From contig NZ_JAFCME010000007.1 of assembly GCF_018130065.1 (NCBI RefSeq), positions 124,001-188,000 of the forward strand: 64,000 nucleotides of DNA. The letters are read 5' to 3'. Shown here in pieces: positions 25,528 through 34,274 of this stretch (its first letter is position 1; each line of letters begins with the position of its first letter). The position numbers were made by a program, and so were the translations under genes. The notes under the pieces are model-generated. The model made no database searches. It was not told where the DNA came from and was given only the letters and a program-made list of their open reading frames with translations. The stretch is from Bradyrhizobium sp. AUGA SZCCT0158 (lineage in GTDB: Bacteria; Pseudomonadota; Alphaproteobacteria; Rhizobiales; Xanthobacteraceae).

Positions 25528-26087
25528 GGTTGCTCCATTTGATTCTGGAAGAGGCACGATATGGCGGAAATTGCCTAAAAAAACAGGCTTTTCGACATTC
25601 TGCACAACTATATCGCTATTTGACTTGCACTGATTCGCGGGAAATAGGCTAGTTTTTAAGGCTTTGGCGGTGCATTAAACCAGCTGAATGCGGCGAAATG
25701 CCTTGCCAGACAGCCTTTTTCGACGATCTCCGACCACTCCCCGCGCCTGATCGCGCCATGGCGAGCGATGCCGAATAAAACGGCGGCGATCGCAACGCTG
25801 ATGCGCATGTCCGGATTTTCGGAAGGATTTTCCGAACCGGGCGGCGATTAGAAAATGACTCCAGTTCCGATGCGGGCCTTCGCGCAGGCCCCCCGAAGAA
25901 GGGCGGCATGCTCAACGTTCATACGGCGCCGAGCAGCGCCAGCTCAATCCAAGCCTTCATGCGTCCACCGGCGTCTACATCATCAGCGGCAAGATTCAGG
26001 AAATTCTGGTTGACCTCGACGCCAACGGCAGGCCCGTCGGCGTACTCGCCGAGAGTTCGCGCGCCGTAGAGAATCTGTGTGGCGATA
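25528..26087. other. 560-base gap: HU promoter region plus an unassigned coding-like stretch
   Basis: The part next to HU is AT-richer and includes TATAGT on the minus strand, a possible -10 box. From 25859 to 26152 the plus strand keeps an open frame of 98 codons without an ATG. Its central part (about 25919-26080) has codon and residue composition like a real protein: STGVYIISGKIQEILVDL, then DANGRPVGVLAE. It runs into the 3' end of the oppositely oriented flavoprotein gene. I do not recognise it; it may be a gene remnant. Confidence 0.4.
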
Positions 26088-27455
26088 TCACTGCGGACGC
26101 CGCGAGGCGAGAAAATACTCCGCCCATCGCAGCAACTCGAAACGGTCGCCCTTGATCAGTTCCCGCGCATCGCGGCGCCGATAGAGCAGCAGCATCCAGG
26201 GCGCGATCTTGCGCAGCAATCCGTGCGCCACGAACGGCACAGGTTCGGTAAACGGCAACGCCAGTTCGCTTTCGGGCACGCCGCGGACCGCTTTCGCCAG
26301 TTCGTTGCCAAGCGGGATCGTCAGCGCGACCGCGCGGCCGTTGCAGCCGGTCCAGCCATAAGCGTTGGGCCCGAGTTTGTGGATGCGCGGCAAGAAGTCC
26401 GCCGTCATCCCGACATAGCCGTTCCAGACATAGTCGAACGAGACCTCGCCGATCTGTGGCCACAGCCGCTGCAAGCGCTCCGTCACGACAGCCTTGATCC
26501 GTTCGACCTTGTTGCCGGGGCCGAGCACCGCACCGCCGGTGACCAGCCGATTGCGCACGTCGTAACGCGCAAAATACAGTTCGCCATGGGTATCGGACAG
26601 CGCCTGGCGACCGGGGATGATGGTCTTGCGCACGTTGTCGGACAGCGGCTGCGTCGACATCTGCCAAGACAGCACCGGCATCACCTCGTGTGCGATATCA
26701 GGCACCAGCGATTTCGAAAATTCGCCGCTATAGGCGTTGCTCGCAACCACCAGCGCACGGCCGCTGATCGCGCCCTTTTCGGCCTTCACCACCCAGCGAT
26801 CGCCGCGACGCTCGAAACTGATTGCCGGCGAACGGGCGTAGATGCGTGCGCCAAGGCCGAGCACGGTGTGCGCCAGCCCGCGCGCCAGCGCCAGCGGATT
26901 GACGTGGCCGCCGGTTTTGTTCCAGAAGCCGCCGTACCAGGCATCCGACCCGGTCATGTCGCGCGTCTGTTCGCGCGACAGCAGTTCAACCGGCGCGCCG
27001 AACTTCGACCATTGGCTCACACGCCTTTCCGCGACCTTGATGCGGCCAGGCGAATGTACCGGCTGCACCCATCCGGTCTGCTCCTGCTCGGCCTCGATCT
27101 TGTAGCGCCGCGCCACCTCGAACAGCGTGGAGGCGCTGTCGCGCAGCATGCCGACGAAGCGCTCGCCCACCGCGCCGTGTTTGGCAATGATGTCCTCCGG
27201 ATCGGGCCGCGACAGGGTCGGAATGACCTGGCCGTTGTTACGACCCGACGCGCCCCACCCAGGCTCCGCGGCTTCCACGATCGCGACATCGACGCCGGCC
27301 TCGCGCAGATGCAGCGCCGTCGATAGTCCCGTAAAGCCCGCACCGATCACGATCACATCGGCCTGCTGCGTCCCGATCAATTCCGGAAGCTCAGGCCCTG
27401 ATGGCGTCACCGCGGCCCACAGCGAAGGCGGCCAGCGGACTTCAGCGCTATTCAT
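26088..27455 (-). CDS. FAD-dependent oxidoreductase, DAO family
   Basis: Flavoprotein of 455 residues of the D-amino acid oxidase/glycine oxidase-like group. The dinucleotide-binding ADVIVIGAGFTGLSTALHL is near residue 33, followed by an acidic strand end (VAIVEA) and GWGASGRNNGQV near 70, the flavin-binding segment of gamma-glutamylputrescine oxidase-like enzymes. C-terminal YGWTGCNGRAVALTIPLG near 365 completes the FAD site. Such enzymes oxidise secondary or primary amines of amino-acid-like substrates. Two adjacent ATGs (27458, 27455); the second has AGGA at better spacing. Divergent, by about 70 bases, from the VOC-protein gene. Confidence 0.88.
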   Translation of the reverse strand: MNSAEVRWPPSLWAAVTPSGPELPELIGTQQADVIVIGAGFTGLSTALHLREAGVDVAIVEAAEPGWGASGRNNGQVIPTLSRPDPEDIIAKHGAVGERFVGMLRDSASTLFEVARRYKIEAEQEQTGWVQPVHSPGRIKVAERRVSQWSKFGAPVELLSREQTRDMTGSDAWYGGFWNKTGGHVNPLALARGLAHTVLGLGARIYARSPAISFERRGDRWVVKAEKGAISGRALVVASNAYSGEFSKSLVPDIAHEVMPVLSWQMSTQPLSDNVRKTIIPGRQALSDTHGELYFARYDVRNRLVTGGAVLGPGNKVERIKAVVTERLQRLWPQIGEVSFDYVWNGYVGMTADFLPRIHKLGPNAYGWTGCNGRAVALTIPLGNELAKAVRGVPESELALPFTEPVPFVAHGLLRKIAPWMLLLYRRRDARELIKGDRFELLRWAEYFLASRRPQ

Positions 27456-27528
27456 CATGATCCTTTCTTGCGGGCGGCAGATCGAATGGTTAGCTTAGTA
27501 CGCATCATCAGCCCGGGGAAATAGCAGA

Positions 27529-28383
27529 GTGGCACTCGAGAACGTCGTCGGAATAGATCACGCCGTGGTCATGGTGAAGGACCTCGACAAATCAGCTGAA
27601 AATTACAGGCGGCTCGGCTTTACTGTGTCGCCGCGAGGCACCCATAGCGCGCATATGGGGTCGGGCAATTACACCATCATGTTCGACCCTGACTATATGG
27701 AATTGCTCGGCGTGCTGACGCCGACAGAACATAATGCTCCGGCGCGGGCGTTTCTGGAGAAGCGCGGCGAAGGCATCGAGCGCATCGCCTTCACTGCAGT
27801 GGATTCCGCCGACGGCGCCGAAGAGATTCGCGCGCGCGGCTATCCGCCGGTTGGACCGACCGATTTCGAACGACCGGTGACGATGCCCGATGGCACCGTC
27901 TCGGCAGCAAAATTCCGAACGTTCCAGTGGCCGACCGCGGAAGCGCCGGGCGGCGTGCGCATCTTCGCCTGCCAGCACAAGACCCGCGAGACGGTATGGA
28001 TTCCCGAACTGATGAAGCACGCCAATGGCGCCAAGCGCCTGCGGCAGGTGCTGATCGTTTCGCCCGAGCCCGCCAACGACGCCGCGCATATGTCGCGCAT
28101 GATCGATCGCGACGTGAGGAGCGAGCAGGACGGCGCCATCGCCGTGCCCTCGGGCTCCGATCGCGCCGACTTCATGTTCCTGACCAGGGATCAACTGAGC
28201 AAGCGCTATCCCGAGGTATCGCTGACCGGTCTGCCCGAGCGTGGCGGCGCGGGATTGGTGATTGAGGCCGACGTCGCTGCAGCCGAGAAGGCGCTCGGTG
28301 GCACTGGTGTTCACAGCGGTGGCGGCGTGATCGTGCCACCGGCAGCAGGCAACGGCACCCTGCTCGCCTTCGTCAAGGCGTAG
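27529..28383 (+). CDS. VOC-superfamily (glyoxalase-like) protein
   Basis: Protein of 284 residues of the glyoxalase_3-like type. Paired beta-alpha-beta modules open with GIDHAVVMVKDLDKSAENYRRLGF, where the histidine is the usual metal ligand. HSAHMGSGNYTIMF and DYMELLGV follow, the latter with the second ligand glutamate. The second half (from about residue 150) is more divergent. The start is GTG at 27529. It is followed 39 bases later by a TetR regulator on the same strand. Reaction not determinable; dioxygenase, isomerase and lyase members are all known. Confidence 0.8.
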   Translation: MALENVVGIDHAVVMVKDLDKSAENYRRLGFTVSPRGTHSAHMGSGNYTIMFDPDYMELLGVLTPTEHNAPARAFLEKRGEGIERIAFTAVDSADGAEEIRARGYPPVGPTDFERPVTMPDGTVSAAKFRTFQWPTAEAPGGVRIFACQHKTRETVWIPELMKHANGAKRLRQVLIVSPEPANDAAHMSRMIDRDVRSEQDGAIAVPSGSDRADFMFLTRDQLSKRYPEVSLTGLPERGGAGLVIEADVAAAEKALGGTGVHSGGGVIVPPAAGNGTLLAFVKA

Positions 28384-28422
28384 CCGACCGCGCTTGTCGC
28401 TGTATCGAGGGACAGCCGGATC

Positions 28423-29034
28423 ATGGCGAAGGGCAAGATCGAACCGGACGGCGACACGGCAACGACCCGCCGTGGTCGTCCCCGTTCCGCCGAGACGACC
28501 AACGCCATTCTGCAGAGCGCCTACACCCTGATGGCCACCACGGGCCTTGCCGCCACCAGCATCGATGCGGTGGCGCGGGATTCGAACGTCTCGAAGATGA
28601 CCATCTACAAATGGTGGCCGTCGCGCGAGGCGCTGCTGATCGATGCGTTCCTGCACCATGCTTCGTTGATGCTGCCGCTGCCGAGCACCGGCACGCCGGC
28701 AGACCGCCTGAGAAGCCACGCGGCCGCCTATGCGAAGGCGCTGCAGGGTGAGTTCGGCAAGGTGCAGCTCGCCGTGATCTCCGAATGCATTTCGAACACC
28801 GGTTCCGCGGAGATTTTCTACGAGCGCTATCTCCGGTATCGAAGGACAGCGCTGGTCGAACTGATTGCGGCCGGCCAGCAGGACGGCAGCGTTGGCGCCG
28901 CCGGGACGCCCGAAGACCTCTATGACGCGATCTACGGCAGCCTGTTCTATCGCTACATCTTCGGCATCAAGCCGATCTCGCCGGCGCAAGCGCGTAACCT
29001 CGTCGACACGCTGCTGATGATCAAGGTTCGGTGA
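28423..29034 (+). CDS. TetR/AcrR-family transcriptional regulator
   Basis: Repressor-type protein of 203 residues. The N-terminal helix-turn-helix spans about residues 22-70 (TTNAILQSAYTLMATTGLAATSID then VSKMTIYKWWPSREALL), followed by a helical C-terminal ligand domain with YRRTALVELI. It follows the VOC gene closely, and its 3' end overlaps the end of the convergent desaturase gene by 14 bases. A nearby perfect inverted repeat (31041-31055) in the desaturase/hydrolase promoter is a candidate target. Confidence 0.9.
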   Translation: MAKGKIEPDGDTATTRRGRPRSAETTNAILQSAYTLMATTGLAATSIDAVARDSNVSKMTIYKWWPSREALLIDAFLHHASLMLPLPSTGTPADRLRSHAAAYAKALQGEFGKVQLAVISECISNTGSAEIFYERYLRYRRTALVELIAAGQQDGSVGAAGTPEDLYDAIYGSLFYRYIFGIKPISPAQARNLVDTLLMIKVR

Positions 29035-29974
29035 CGGCTCCCTTACGTCGCTCGCGTCGGAACCAGTTCCACGTTTCCCGCGTCACCGCGAGATAACCCC
29101 GGCCCCGGTATACGATCTGTTCGTCGACGATACCGTTCAGCTTCGGCAGCGCATGAAACGGAATCGAAGGATAGGCATGGTGCTCGACATGGTAGGGCAT
29201 ATTCCAGGCAAACCACTTCGTGAATATGCCGGTATAGGTCGTACGGGTGTTCTGGAAAGCGCTGCGCGTCCGATCGCAGCCGGTATGTTCGGCATAGAGA
29301 TAAGGACGCAGGAATAGCTGCCCTACCACCAGCGGCGCGACCCATACCCAGAGCAGGATCGTGGTCTGCGATGCGAGTGAGGCGAGCAGCAGCACCGCAT
29401 AGCCGAGCAAATAGAGGCGCGCCTCCCTCACCACGATGTGGCGCTTGGCTTCCGGTATCCAGGGCGCGGAGGCGTTGCCCGTCAGGCCATGGCGAAGCAT
29501 CAGACCTAGCCGGAAGCCGACCTGCCGAAGACCGCTATAGGCGATTGCAAGCTGCGTATCGGTAGCGGGCATCGGGCCGACCAGCAGTTCGGGATCCCTC
29601 GCCGGATCCTGCGTGTAGCGATGGTGGTCCCAGTGGAACAGGCAATAATATTCGTAAGGCAGCCCGATCGCGAACGAAGACAGATGGCCGAACACGAGAT
29701 TGAGTGCGCGGCTCCGGAACGCCGTCTTGTGAGCGGTCTCGTGCACCACCATGAACAGGAAGGCAACGAAGTACCCCTGCGCAACGATCAGCGGTATCGC
29801 CCAGAGTAGGCCATGGATCGAGGCGACCTGCCAGATCAGCGTGCCGAAAACGACGATAGCGCCGTAGTGACTGACCGCGCGGATGATGCCCGGAAGGTTC
29901 GATCGCACCGATAGCTTGCGGAGATCAGCCGAACTTAAGAGCTTCTCTCCTGTTGCGGTAATCGCTGTGCTCAT
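29021..29974 (-). CDS. Membrane fatty acid desaturase/hydroxylase-family protein
   Basis: Integral membrane di-iron enzyme of 317 residues with the three histidine boxes: HETAH near residue 81, HWDHH near 115 and HVEHH near 265. Four or so membrane segments surround them. The family inserts double bonds or hydroxyls into acyl or carotenoid chains using O2. The start at 29974 has GGAGG 9 bases upstream and gives a short soluble N-terminus; the longer frame to 30124 lies in the preceding gene. It sits 25 bases downstream of the MetX-like hydrolase gene, so the pair is an operon. Confidence 0.88.
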   Translation of the reverse strand: MSTAITATGEKLLSSADLRKLSVRSNLPGIIRAVSHYGAIVVFGTLIWQVASIHGLLWAIPLIVAQGYFVAFLFMVVHETAHKTAFRSRALNLVFGHLSSFAIGLPYEYYCLFHWDHHRYTQDPARDPELLVGPMPATDTQLAIAYSGLRQVGFRLGLMLRHGLTGNASAPWIPEAKRHIVVREARLYLLGYAVLLLASLASQTTILLWVWVAPLVVGQLFLRPYLYAEHTGCDRTRSAFQNTRTTYTGIFTKWFAWNMPYHVEHHAYPSIPFHALPKLNGIVDEQIVYRGRGYLAVTRETWNWFRRERRKGAVTEP

Positions 29975-29999
29975 GGTCGCACTGCCTCCAGGATGATTT

Positions 30000-31019
30000 T
30001 CAACGCTGCAGAAGGGCCGATATCTCGGCGTTGATGAATGCGCGATCCGCGGGATAGTTGATCGGATTTCCGGCGCGGTGACCGTGGATCGACGGAATCG
30101 GATGGAGCTCGGCCGACTTCGCATTGACGAGCTTGCCGATCTCGGCCTCGTTGTCGCACACGTCGAAGTAACGGTCGGTCTGCCCCGGCATCAGCACCAC
30201 ATGCGCCCTGATCGCCGTGAGCGCGCGGGTAATGTCGCCGCCAAATTCCGGGCACTGGCTGATGTCGCCACGCTGCCAGATGCCGATCTGCGCCAGCAGA
30301 TCGTTGGCGTCGCGCCGTGCGAAGGCGACATCCCACGAGCCTGCCAGATAGTCTTCCAGCGATTTGAATCCTGCCTCGCGCCAGACCTCATCCCGGTAGA
30401 AGGCGTGCGACATCGCCCATCCCGCATAGATGCGACCCATGGCGCGAAGGCCGGCGGAAGGTTTGGCGATGAAGCGGCCATCCCGGAAATTCGGATCCGT
30501 GGTCAGCGCCGCCTTCACGCCCTCCAGGAATACGTGGTTGTAGGGCGAGCACCGCGCGCTGCCGCAGACGATGGCGGCGCGCTCCACCATGTCAGGATGG
30601 CAGGCCGCCCAGTGATAGGCCTGCATGCCGCCCATCGACCAGCCATAGACCAGCGCGATCTTCGCTATGCCGAATTGCTCTACCAGCAGGCGGCGCTGCA
30701 CCGCGACCGCGTCGTGATAGCTGATCGCCGGAAACGGTGTGATCCCGGAATTCGACGGCGAGGAAGACAGGCCGTTGCCGAACAGATTCGGAATGATGAT
30801 GAAGTAGCGCTCGGGATCGAGAATGCCGCCGGGCTGGATCAGCCACTCGGTGTCGAAGTGCTGCGCGCTGAACGATGTCGGATAGACAATCACATTGTCC
30901 TTCCGCGCATTCAGGCTGCCATAGGTCTTGTAGGCGAGACGCATGGAAGGGAACATGACGCCCGACTGAAGCGGAACGTCGCCCGCCTCGAAGACCTGAT
31001 AGTCGCCGCTCGTCGTCAT
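30000..31019 (-). CDS. Alpha/beta-hydrolase, homoserine O-acetyltransferase (MetX)-like
   Basis: Alpha/beta-hydrolase of 339 residues in the MetX-like group. The nucleophile elbow is GWSMG with Ser128, followed by the MetX-type GGMQAYHWA. The later acid is in GQTDRYFD and the histidine in SIHGHRAG. The N-terminal MRLAYKTYGSLNARKDNVIVYPTSF also fits the family. A true homoserine acyltransferase is doubtful because of the pairing with a desaturase; acyl hydrolase or acyl transfer on a lipid-related substrate is an alternative (inference). Promoter region is shared with the divergent sugar-importer operon. Confidence 0.8.
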   Translation of the reverse strand: MTTSGDYQVFEAGDVPLQSGVMFPSMRLAYKTYGSLNARKDNVIVYPTSFSAQHFDTEWLIQPGGILDPERYFIIIPNLFGNGLSSSPSNSGITPFPAISYHDAVAVQRRLLVEQFGIAKIALVYGWSMGGMQAYHWAACHPDMVERAAIVCGSARCSPYNHVFLEGVKAALTTDPNFRDGRFIAKPSAGLRAMGRIYAGWAMSHAFYRDEVWREAGFKSLEDYLAGSWDVAFARRDANDLLAQIGIWQRGDISQCPEFGGDITRALTAIRAHVVLMPGQTDRYFDVCDNEAEIGKLVNAKSAELHPIPSIHGHRAGNPINYPADRAFINAEISALLQR

Positions 31020-31040
31020 TCGCCCGGCTCCGACATTAAT

Positions 31041-31055
31041 TGTACTGTTTGTACA
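31041..31055. promoter_or_regulatory. Inverted repeat TGTAC-N5-GTACA, candidate repressor operator
   Basis: TGTACTGTTTGTACA, perfect 5-base arms. On the minus strand it lies just downstream of AT-rich TAATAT/TATAGT sequences that could be the -10 box of the MetX-like/desaturase operon. A repressor bound here would block that promoter; the TetR encoded at 28423 is the nearest candidate. Confidence 0.4.
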
Positions 31056-31195
31056 CTATATTAGTTCGATTGCAAGCGCGATCAACCAATGGCATCGCCT
31101 GCGCTCCGCCATAATACCGCACGAAGGGGGCTAGGCAGGCCACGCACGGACGTTACTATCGCCGCAAAACAAGCCGACCCAGGGAGAGAAAAATA

Positions 31196-32524
31196 ATGAA
31201 GAATCATCTGATCTCGCGCCGTTCCGTTCTGGCCGGCACCGCCGCCGCAGGGGCGCTGAGCCTGACCGGCTTCCCGGCCCGCGCGGCCGAACCGCAGTGG
31301 AAGAAGTACGCCGGCACCAAGCTTGAGGTGATCCTCGCCAAGGGTCCGCGCGGCGACAATTTTCAAAAGAACATCAAGGAATTTACCGAACTCACCGGCA
31401 TCCAGGTCGAGTCGGAGCAGATCCCCGAACAGCAACAGCGCCAGAAGGCCGTGATCGAACTCGCTTCGGGCAAGCCGAGCTTCGACGTGGTTCATCTGAG
31501 CTACCACGTGCAGAAGCGCCAGTTCGAGAAGGCCGGCTGGCTCGCCGACATCTCCGGCTACATGAAGGACCCGAACCTCACCGCGCCCGACCTCGTCGAA
31601 AGCGATTTCTCGGCCGGCGGCCTGCAATACGCCAAGAACGACAAGGGGCAGATGCACTCCCTGCCGTGGTCGGTCGACTATTTCATCCTCTATTACAACA
31701 AGGAGCTGTTCCAGAAGAAGGGCGTCGCGGTGCCGAAGACCTTCGACGAGATGGTCGCCGCGGCCGAAAAGCTCACCGACGCCAAGGAAGGCACCTTCGG
31801 CTTCGTCGGGCGCGGCCTGCGCAACGCCAACATGACGCTGTGGACCAACTTCTTCCTTAACGCCGGCGGCGAATTCCTTGATGCCAAGGGCGGCATCCTG
31901 ACCGACGGCCCGGAGGCGATCGAAGCCACCAAGCTTTACCAGACGCTGCTGACCAAGGTCGCGCCTCCCGGCGTCGCCGGCTTCAACTGGATGGAGTCGA
32001 TGGCCTCGTTCACCCAAGGCCGTTCGGCGATGTGGATCGACGGCGTCGGCTGGGCCCCCCCGCTGGAAGACCCGGCCGCCTCGCGCGTCGTCGGCAAGGT
32101 CGGCTACACCGTCGTGCCCAAGGGATCCAAGGGACAATATTCGGCAACCTATGGCGACGGCATCGGCATCGCGGCCGCCAGCAAGAACAAGGAAGCCGCC
32201 TATCTGCTCTGCCAATGGGCGGTCTCGAAGAAGCAAGGCGCGCGGCTGCTGCAGGCCGGCGGCGGCGTGCCGTTCCGCAACTCCGTGCTCAACGACCCGG
32301 AGATCCAGGCCGGCGTAAAGATGCCGAAGGAATGGCTGCAGTCGGTGATCGATTCCGCCAAGATCAGCAAGCTCGGCCTGCCCGTGATCATTCCGGTCGC
32401 CGAATTCCGCGATCTCGTCGGTGCGGCCCTCACCTCCACCCTTGCGGGCGCTGATCCGGCAACGGAGCTGAAGAAGGCTCATGAGCAGTTCCGCCCGATC
32501 CTGGAGCGCAGCGAAAAAGCGTGA
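31196..32524 (+). CDS. ABC transporter substrate-binding protein, family 1 (sugar/amide type), Tat-exported
   Basis: Periplasmic binding protein of 442 residues. The N-terminus contains the twin-arginine motif SRRSVLAG, a hydrophobic stretch and a cut near ARA-AE (residue 31). The body is typical of family 1 (MalE/UgpB-like): LELASGKPSFDVV-type region near residue 95, PWSVDYFILYYNKELF near 160 and SFTQGRSAMWIDGVGW near 270. A good ribosome-binding site (GGGAGA) precedes the ATG. Its stop overlaps the GTG of the permease by 4 bases. Substrate unknown; the neighbourhood favours a nitrogen compound over a plain sugar (inference). Confidence 0.9.
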   Translation: MKNHLISRRSVLAGTAAAGALSLTGFPARAAEPQWKKYAGTKLEVILAKGPRGDNFQKNIKEFTELTGIQVESEQIPEQQQRQKAVIELASGKPSFDVVHLSYHVQKRQFEKAGWLADISGYMKDPNLTAPDLVESDFSAGGLQYAKNDKGQMHSLPWSVDYFILYYNKELFQKKGVAVPKTFDEMVAAAEKLTDAKEGTFGFVGRGLRNANMTLWTNFFLNAGGEFLDAKGGILTDGPEAIEATKLYQTLLTKVAPPGVAGFNWMESMASFTQGRSAMWIDGVGWAPPLEDPAASRVVGKVGYTVVPKGSKGQYSATYGDGIGIAAASKNKEAAYLLCQWAVSKKQGARLLQAGGGVPFRNSVLNDPEIQAGVKMPKEWLQSVIDSAKISKLGLPVIIPVAEFRDLVGAALTSTLAGADPATELKKAHEQFRPILERSEKA

Positions 32525-33453
32525 AGGCCATAGCAGAAGTCACTCCGGCCGCGGCTGATGCCGCGCCGGAGCAGGAATGGCGGCCGCCGTCCTACTGGCC
32601 GTTCGTGGTGCCGGCGCTGGTCGTCGTGCTCGCCGTAATCGTGTTCCCATGGGTGTTCACGATCTGGATGAGCCTCAACGAGTGGAAGGTCGGCTCGCCG
32701 ACCACCTTTGTCGGCTTCGCCAATTATCTTCGAATGCCGAACGATCCACGCTTCGTCGAAGCGGTCGGACACACCCTGCTTTACACCGCCTTGTCGGTGC
32801 TGCTGCCGCTGATCCTCGGCACCTTTGCCGCCGTGGTGTTTCACGCCAAATTTCCCGGCCGCGGTTTTCTGCGCGGGGTCTTCATCATGCCGATGATGGC
32901 GACGCCGGTGGCGATCGCGTTGGTCTGGACCATGATGTTCCACCCGCAGCTCGGCATTTTGAATTACCTGCTCTCGCTGGTCGGCCTGCCGCCGCAATTG
33001 TGGGTGTTCCATCCCGGCACCGTGATCCCCTCGCTGGTGCTGGTCGAGACCTGGCAATGGACCCCCTTGGTGATGCTGATCGTGCTCGGCGGCCTCGCCG
33101 CGATCCCGACCGAGCCCTATGAGAGTGCGCAGATCGACGGCGCCAGCGTCTGGCAGGTGTTCCGCTACATCACGCTGCCGCTGATCACGCCGTTCCTGTT
33201 TATCGCCGGCATGATCCGCATGATCGATGCCGTCAAGAGCTTCGACATCATCTTCGCCATCACGCAAGGCGGGCCCGGCTCGGCGTCCGAGACCATCAAC
33301 CTCTATCTCTACAGCGTCGCCTTCATCTATTACGACCTCGGCTATGGTTCGGCGATCGCGGTGATCTTCTTCCTCTTGATCGTCGCCATGGCGGCGCTGA
33401 TGCTGCATCTGCGCCAGCGCACGATGTGGACCGAGATCGGGAGCGGCGCATGA
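32521..33453 (+). CDS. ABC transporter permease, MalF/UgpA type
   Basis: Inner-membrane permease of 310 residues with six membrane segments. The EAA loop near residue 200 reads EPYESAQIDGASVWQVFRYITLP. A GTG start at 32521 overlaps the binding-protein stop (GTGA); its own TGA overlaps the ATG of the second permease (ATGA), so all three genes are translationally coupled. No dedicated ATPase is encoded here; this transporter class often shares an MsmK/UgpC-type ATPase from elsewhere. Confidence 0.92.
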   Translation: MKAIAEVTPAAADAAPEQEWRPPSYWPFVVPALVVVLAVIVFPWVFTIWMSLNEWKVGSPTTFVGFANYLRMPNDPRFVEAVGHTLLYTALSVLLPLILGTFAAVVFHAKFPGRGFLRGVFIMPMMATPVAIALVWTMMFHPQLGILNYLLSLVGLPPQLWVFHPGTVIPSLVLVETWQWTPLVMLIVLGGLAAIPTEPYESAQIDGASVWQVFRYITLPLITPFLFIAGMIRMIDAVKSFDIIFAITQGGPGSASETINLYLYSVAFIYYDLGYGSAIAVIFFLLIVAMAALMLHLRQRTMWTEIGSGA

Positions 33454-34274
33454 GTCTGCGTCAGATCCTCGGCAAGATCGGGCTGTGGTTTGCGGTCTTC
33501 GTGGTCGTGTCACCCGCGATCCTGTTCTTTCTCTGGATGGCCTCGCTGTCGGTCAAGTTCGAGGTCGACAACGCGGCCTACCCGCCGGTGTTTTTCCCCG
33601 AGCGTTTTGCCTGGAAGAATTATGCCGACGTGCTCGCCTCCAACCGCTTCCTGACCTACTTCATCAACAGCCTCGTGGTGACCGGCACCGCGACCGGCCT
33701 TGCCATGCTGGTCGGCGTGCCCGCCGGCTACGGCATCGCGCGGATGGCCGCGCATAAATCCGCGATCGTGATCCTGATCGCCCGCATCACGCCGGGATTG
33801 TCGTATCTCATCCCGCTGTTCCTGCTGTTCCAGTGGCTCGGATTGCTCGGCACGCTGGTGCCGCAGATCATCATCCACCTCGTGGTGACGGTGCCGATCG
33901 TGATCTGGATCATGATCGGCTATTTCGAGACCACGCCGCTGGAGCTCGAGGAAGCCGCTTTGATCGACGGCGCCACGCGCTGGCAGGTGTTCCTTCACGT
34001 GGCGCTGCCGATTGCGCGTCCGGGGCTTGCGGTGGCCTTCATTCTCGCGGTGATCTTCTCCTGGAACAATTTCGTGTTCGGCATCGTGCTGGCGGGACGG
34101 GAGACGCGCACTTTGCCCGTCGCCGTCTACAACATGATTTCGTTCGACCAGCTGAGCTGGGGACCGCTTGCGGCGGCCGCGCTCATCGTGACCTTCCCCG
34201 TTCTGTTGCTGACGGTGCTTGCGCAGCGGCAGATCGTGGCCGGACTGACCGCAGGCGCCGTCAAGGGCGGTTAG
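33450..34274 (+). CDS. ABC transporter permease, MalG/UgpE type
   Basis: Second permease of the family 1 importer, 274 residues, six membrane segments. The EAA loop near residue 170 reads LEEAALIDGATRWQVFLHVALP. The ATG at 33450 overlaps the upstream stop by 4 bases; a start at 33426 would lie deeper in the preceding gene. The 3' end overlaps the convergent cysteine hydrolase gene by 14 bases. Confidence 0.92.
   Translation: MSLRQILGKIGLWFAVFVVVSPAILFFLWMASLSVKFEVDNAAYPPVFFPERFAWKNYADVLASNRFLTYFINSLVVTGTATGLAMLVGVPAGYGIARMAAHKSAIVILIARITPGLSYLIPLFLLFQWLGLLGTLVPQIIIHLVVTVPIVIWIMIGYFETTPLELEEAALIDGATRWQVFLHVALPIARPGLAVAFILAVIFSWNNFVFGIVLAGRETRTLPVAVYNMISFDQLSWGPLAAAALIVTFPVLLLTVLAQRQIVAGLTAGAVKGG

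Noticed and set aside
25649..25915. 88-codon minus-strand frame between HU and the flavoprotein gene
   Set aside because: Ser/Arg/Pro-rich, no ribosome-binding site, no recognisable motif; the opposite strand looks more protein-like in part of it.
27592..28989. 465-codon minus-strand frame opposite the VOC and TetR genes
   Set aside because: Spans two real genes and their spacer on the other strand; composition is that of an antisense frame.
31082..32482. 466-codon minus-strand frame opposite the family 1 binding protein
   Set aside because: Antisense shadow: the plus strand has a Tat signal, a good ribosome-binding site and full family motifs.
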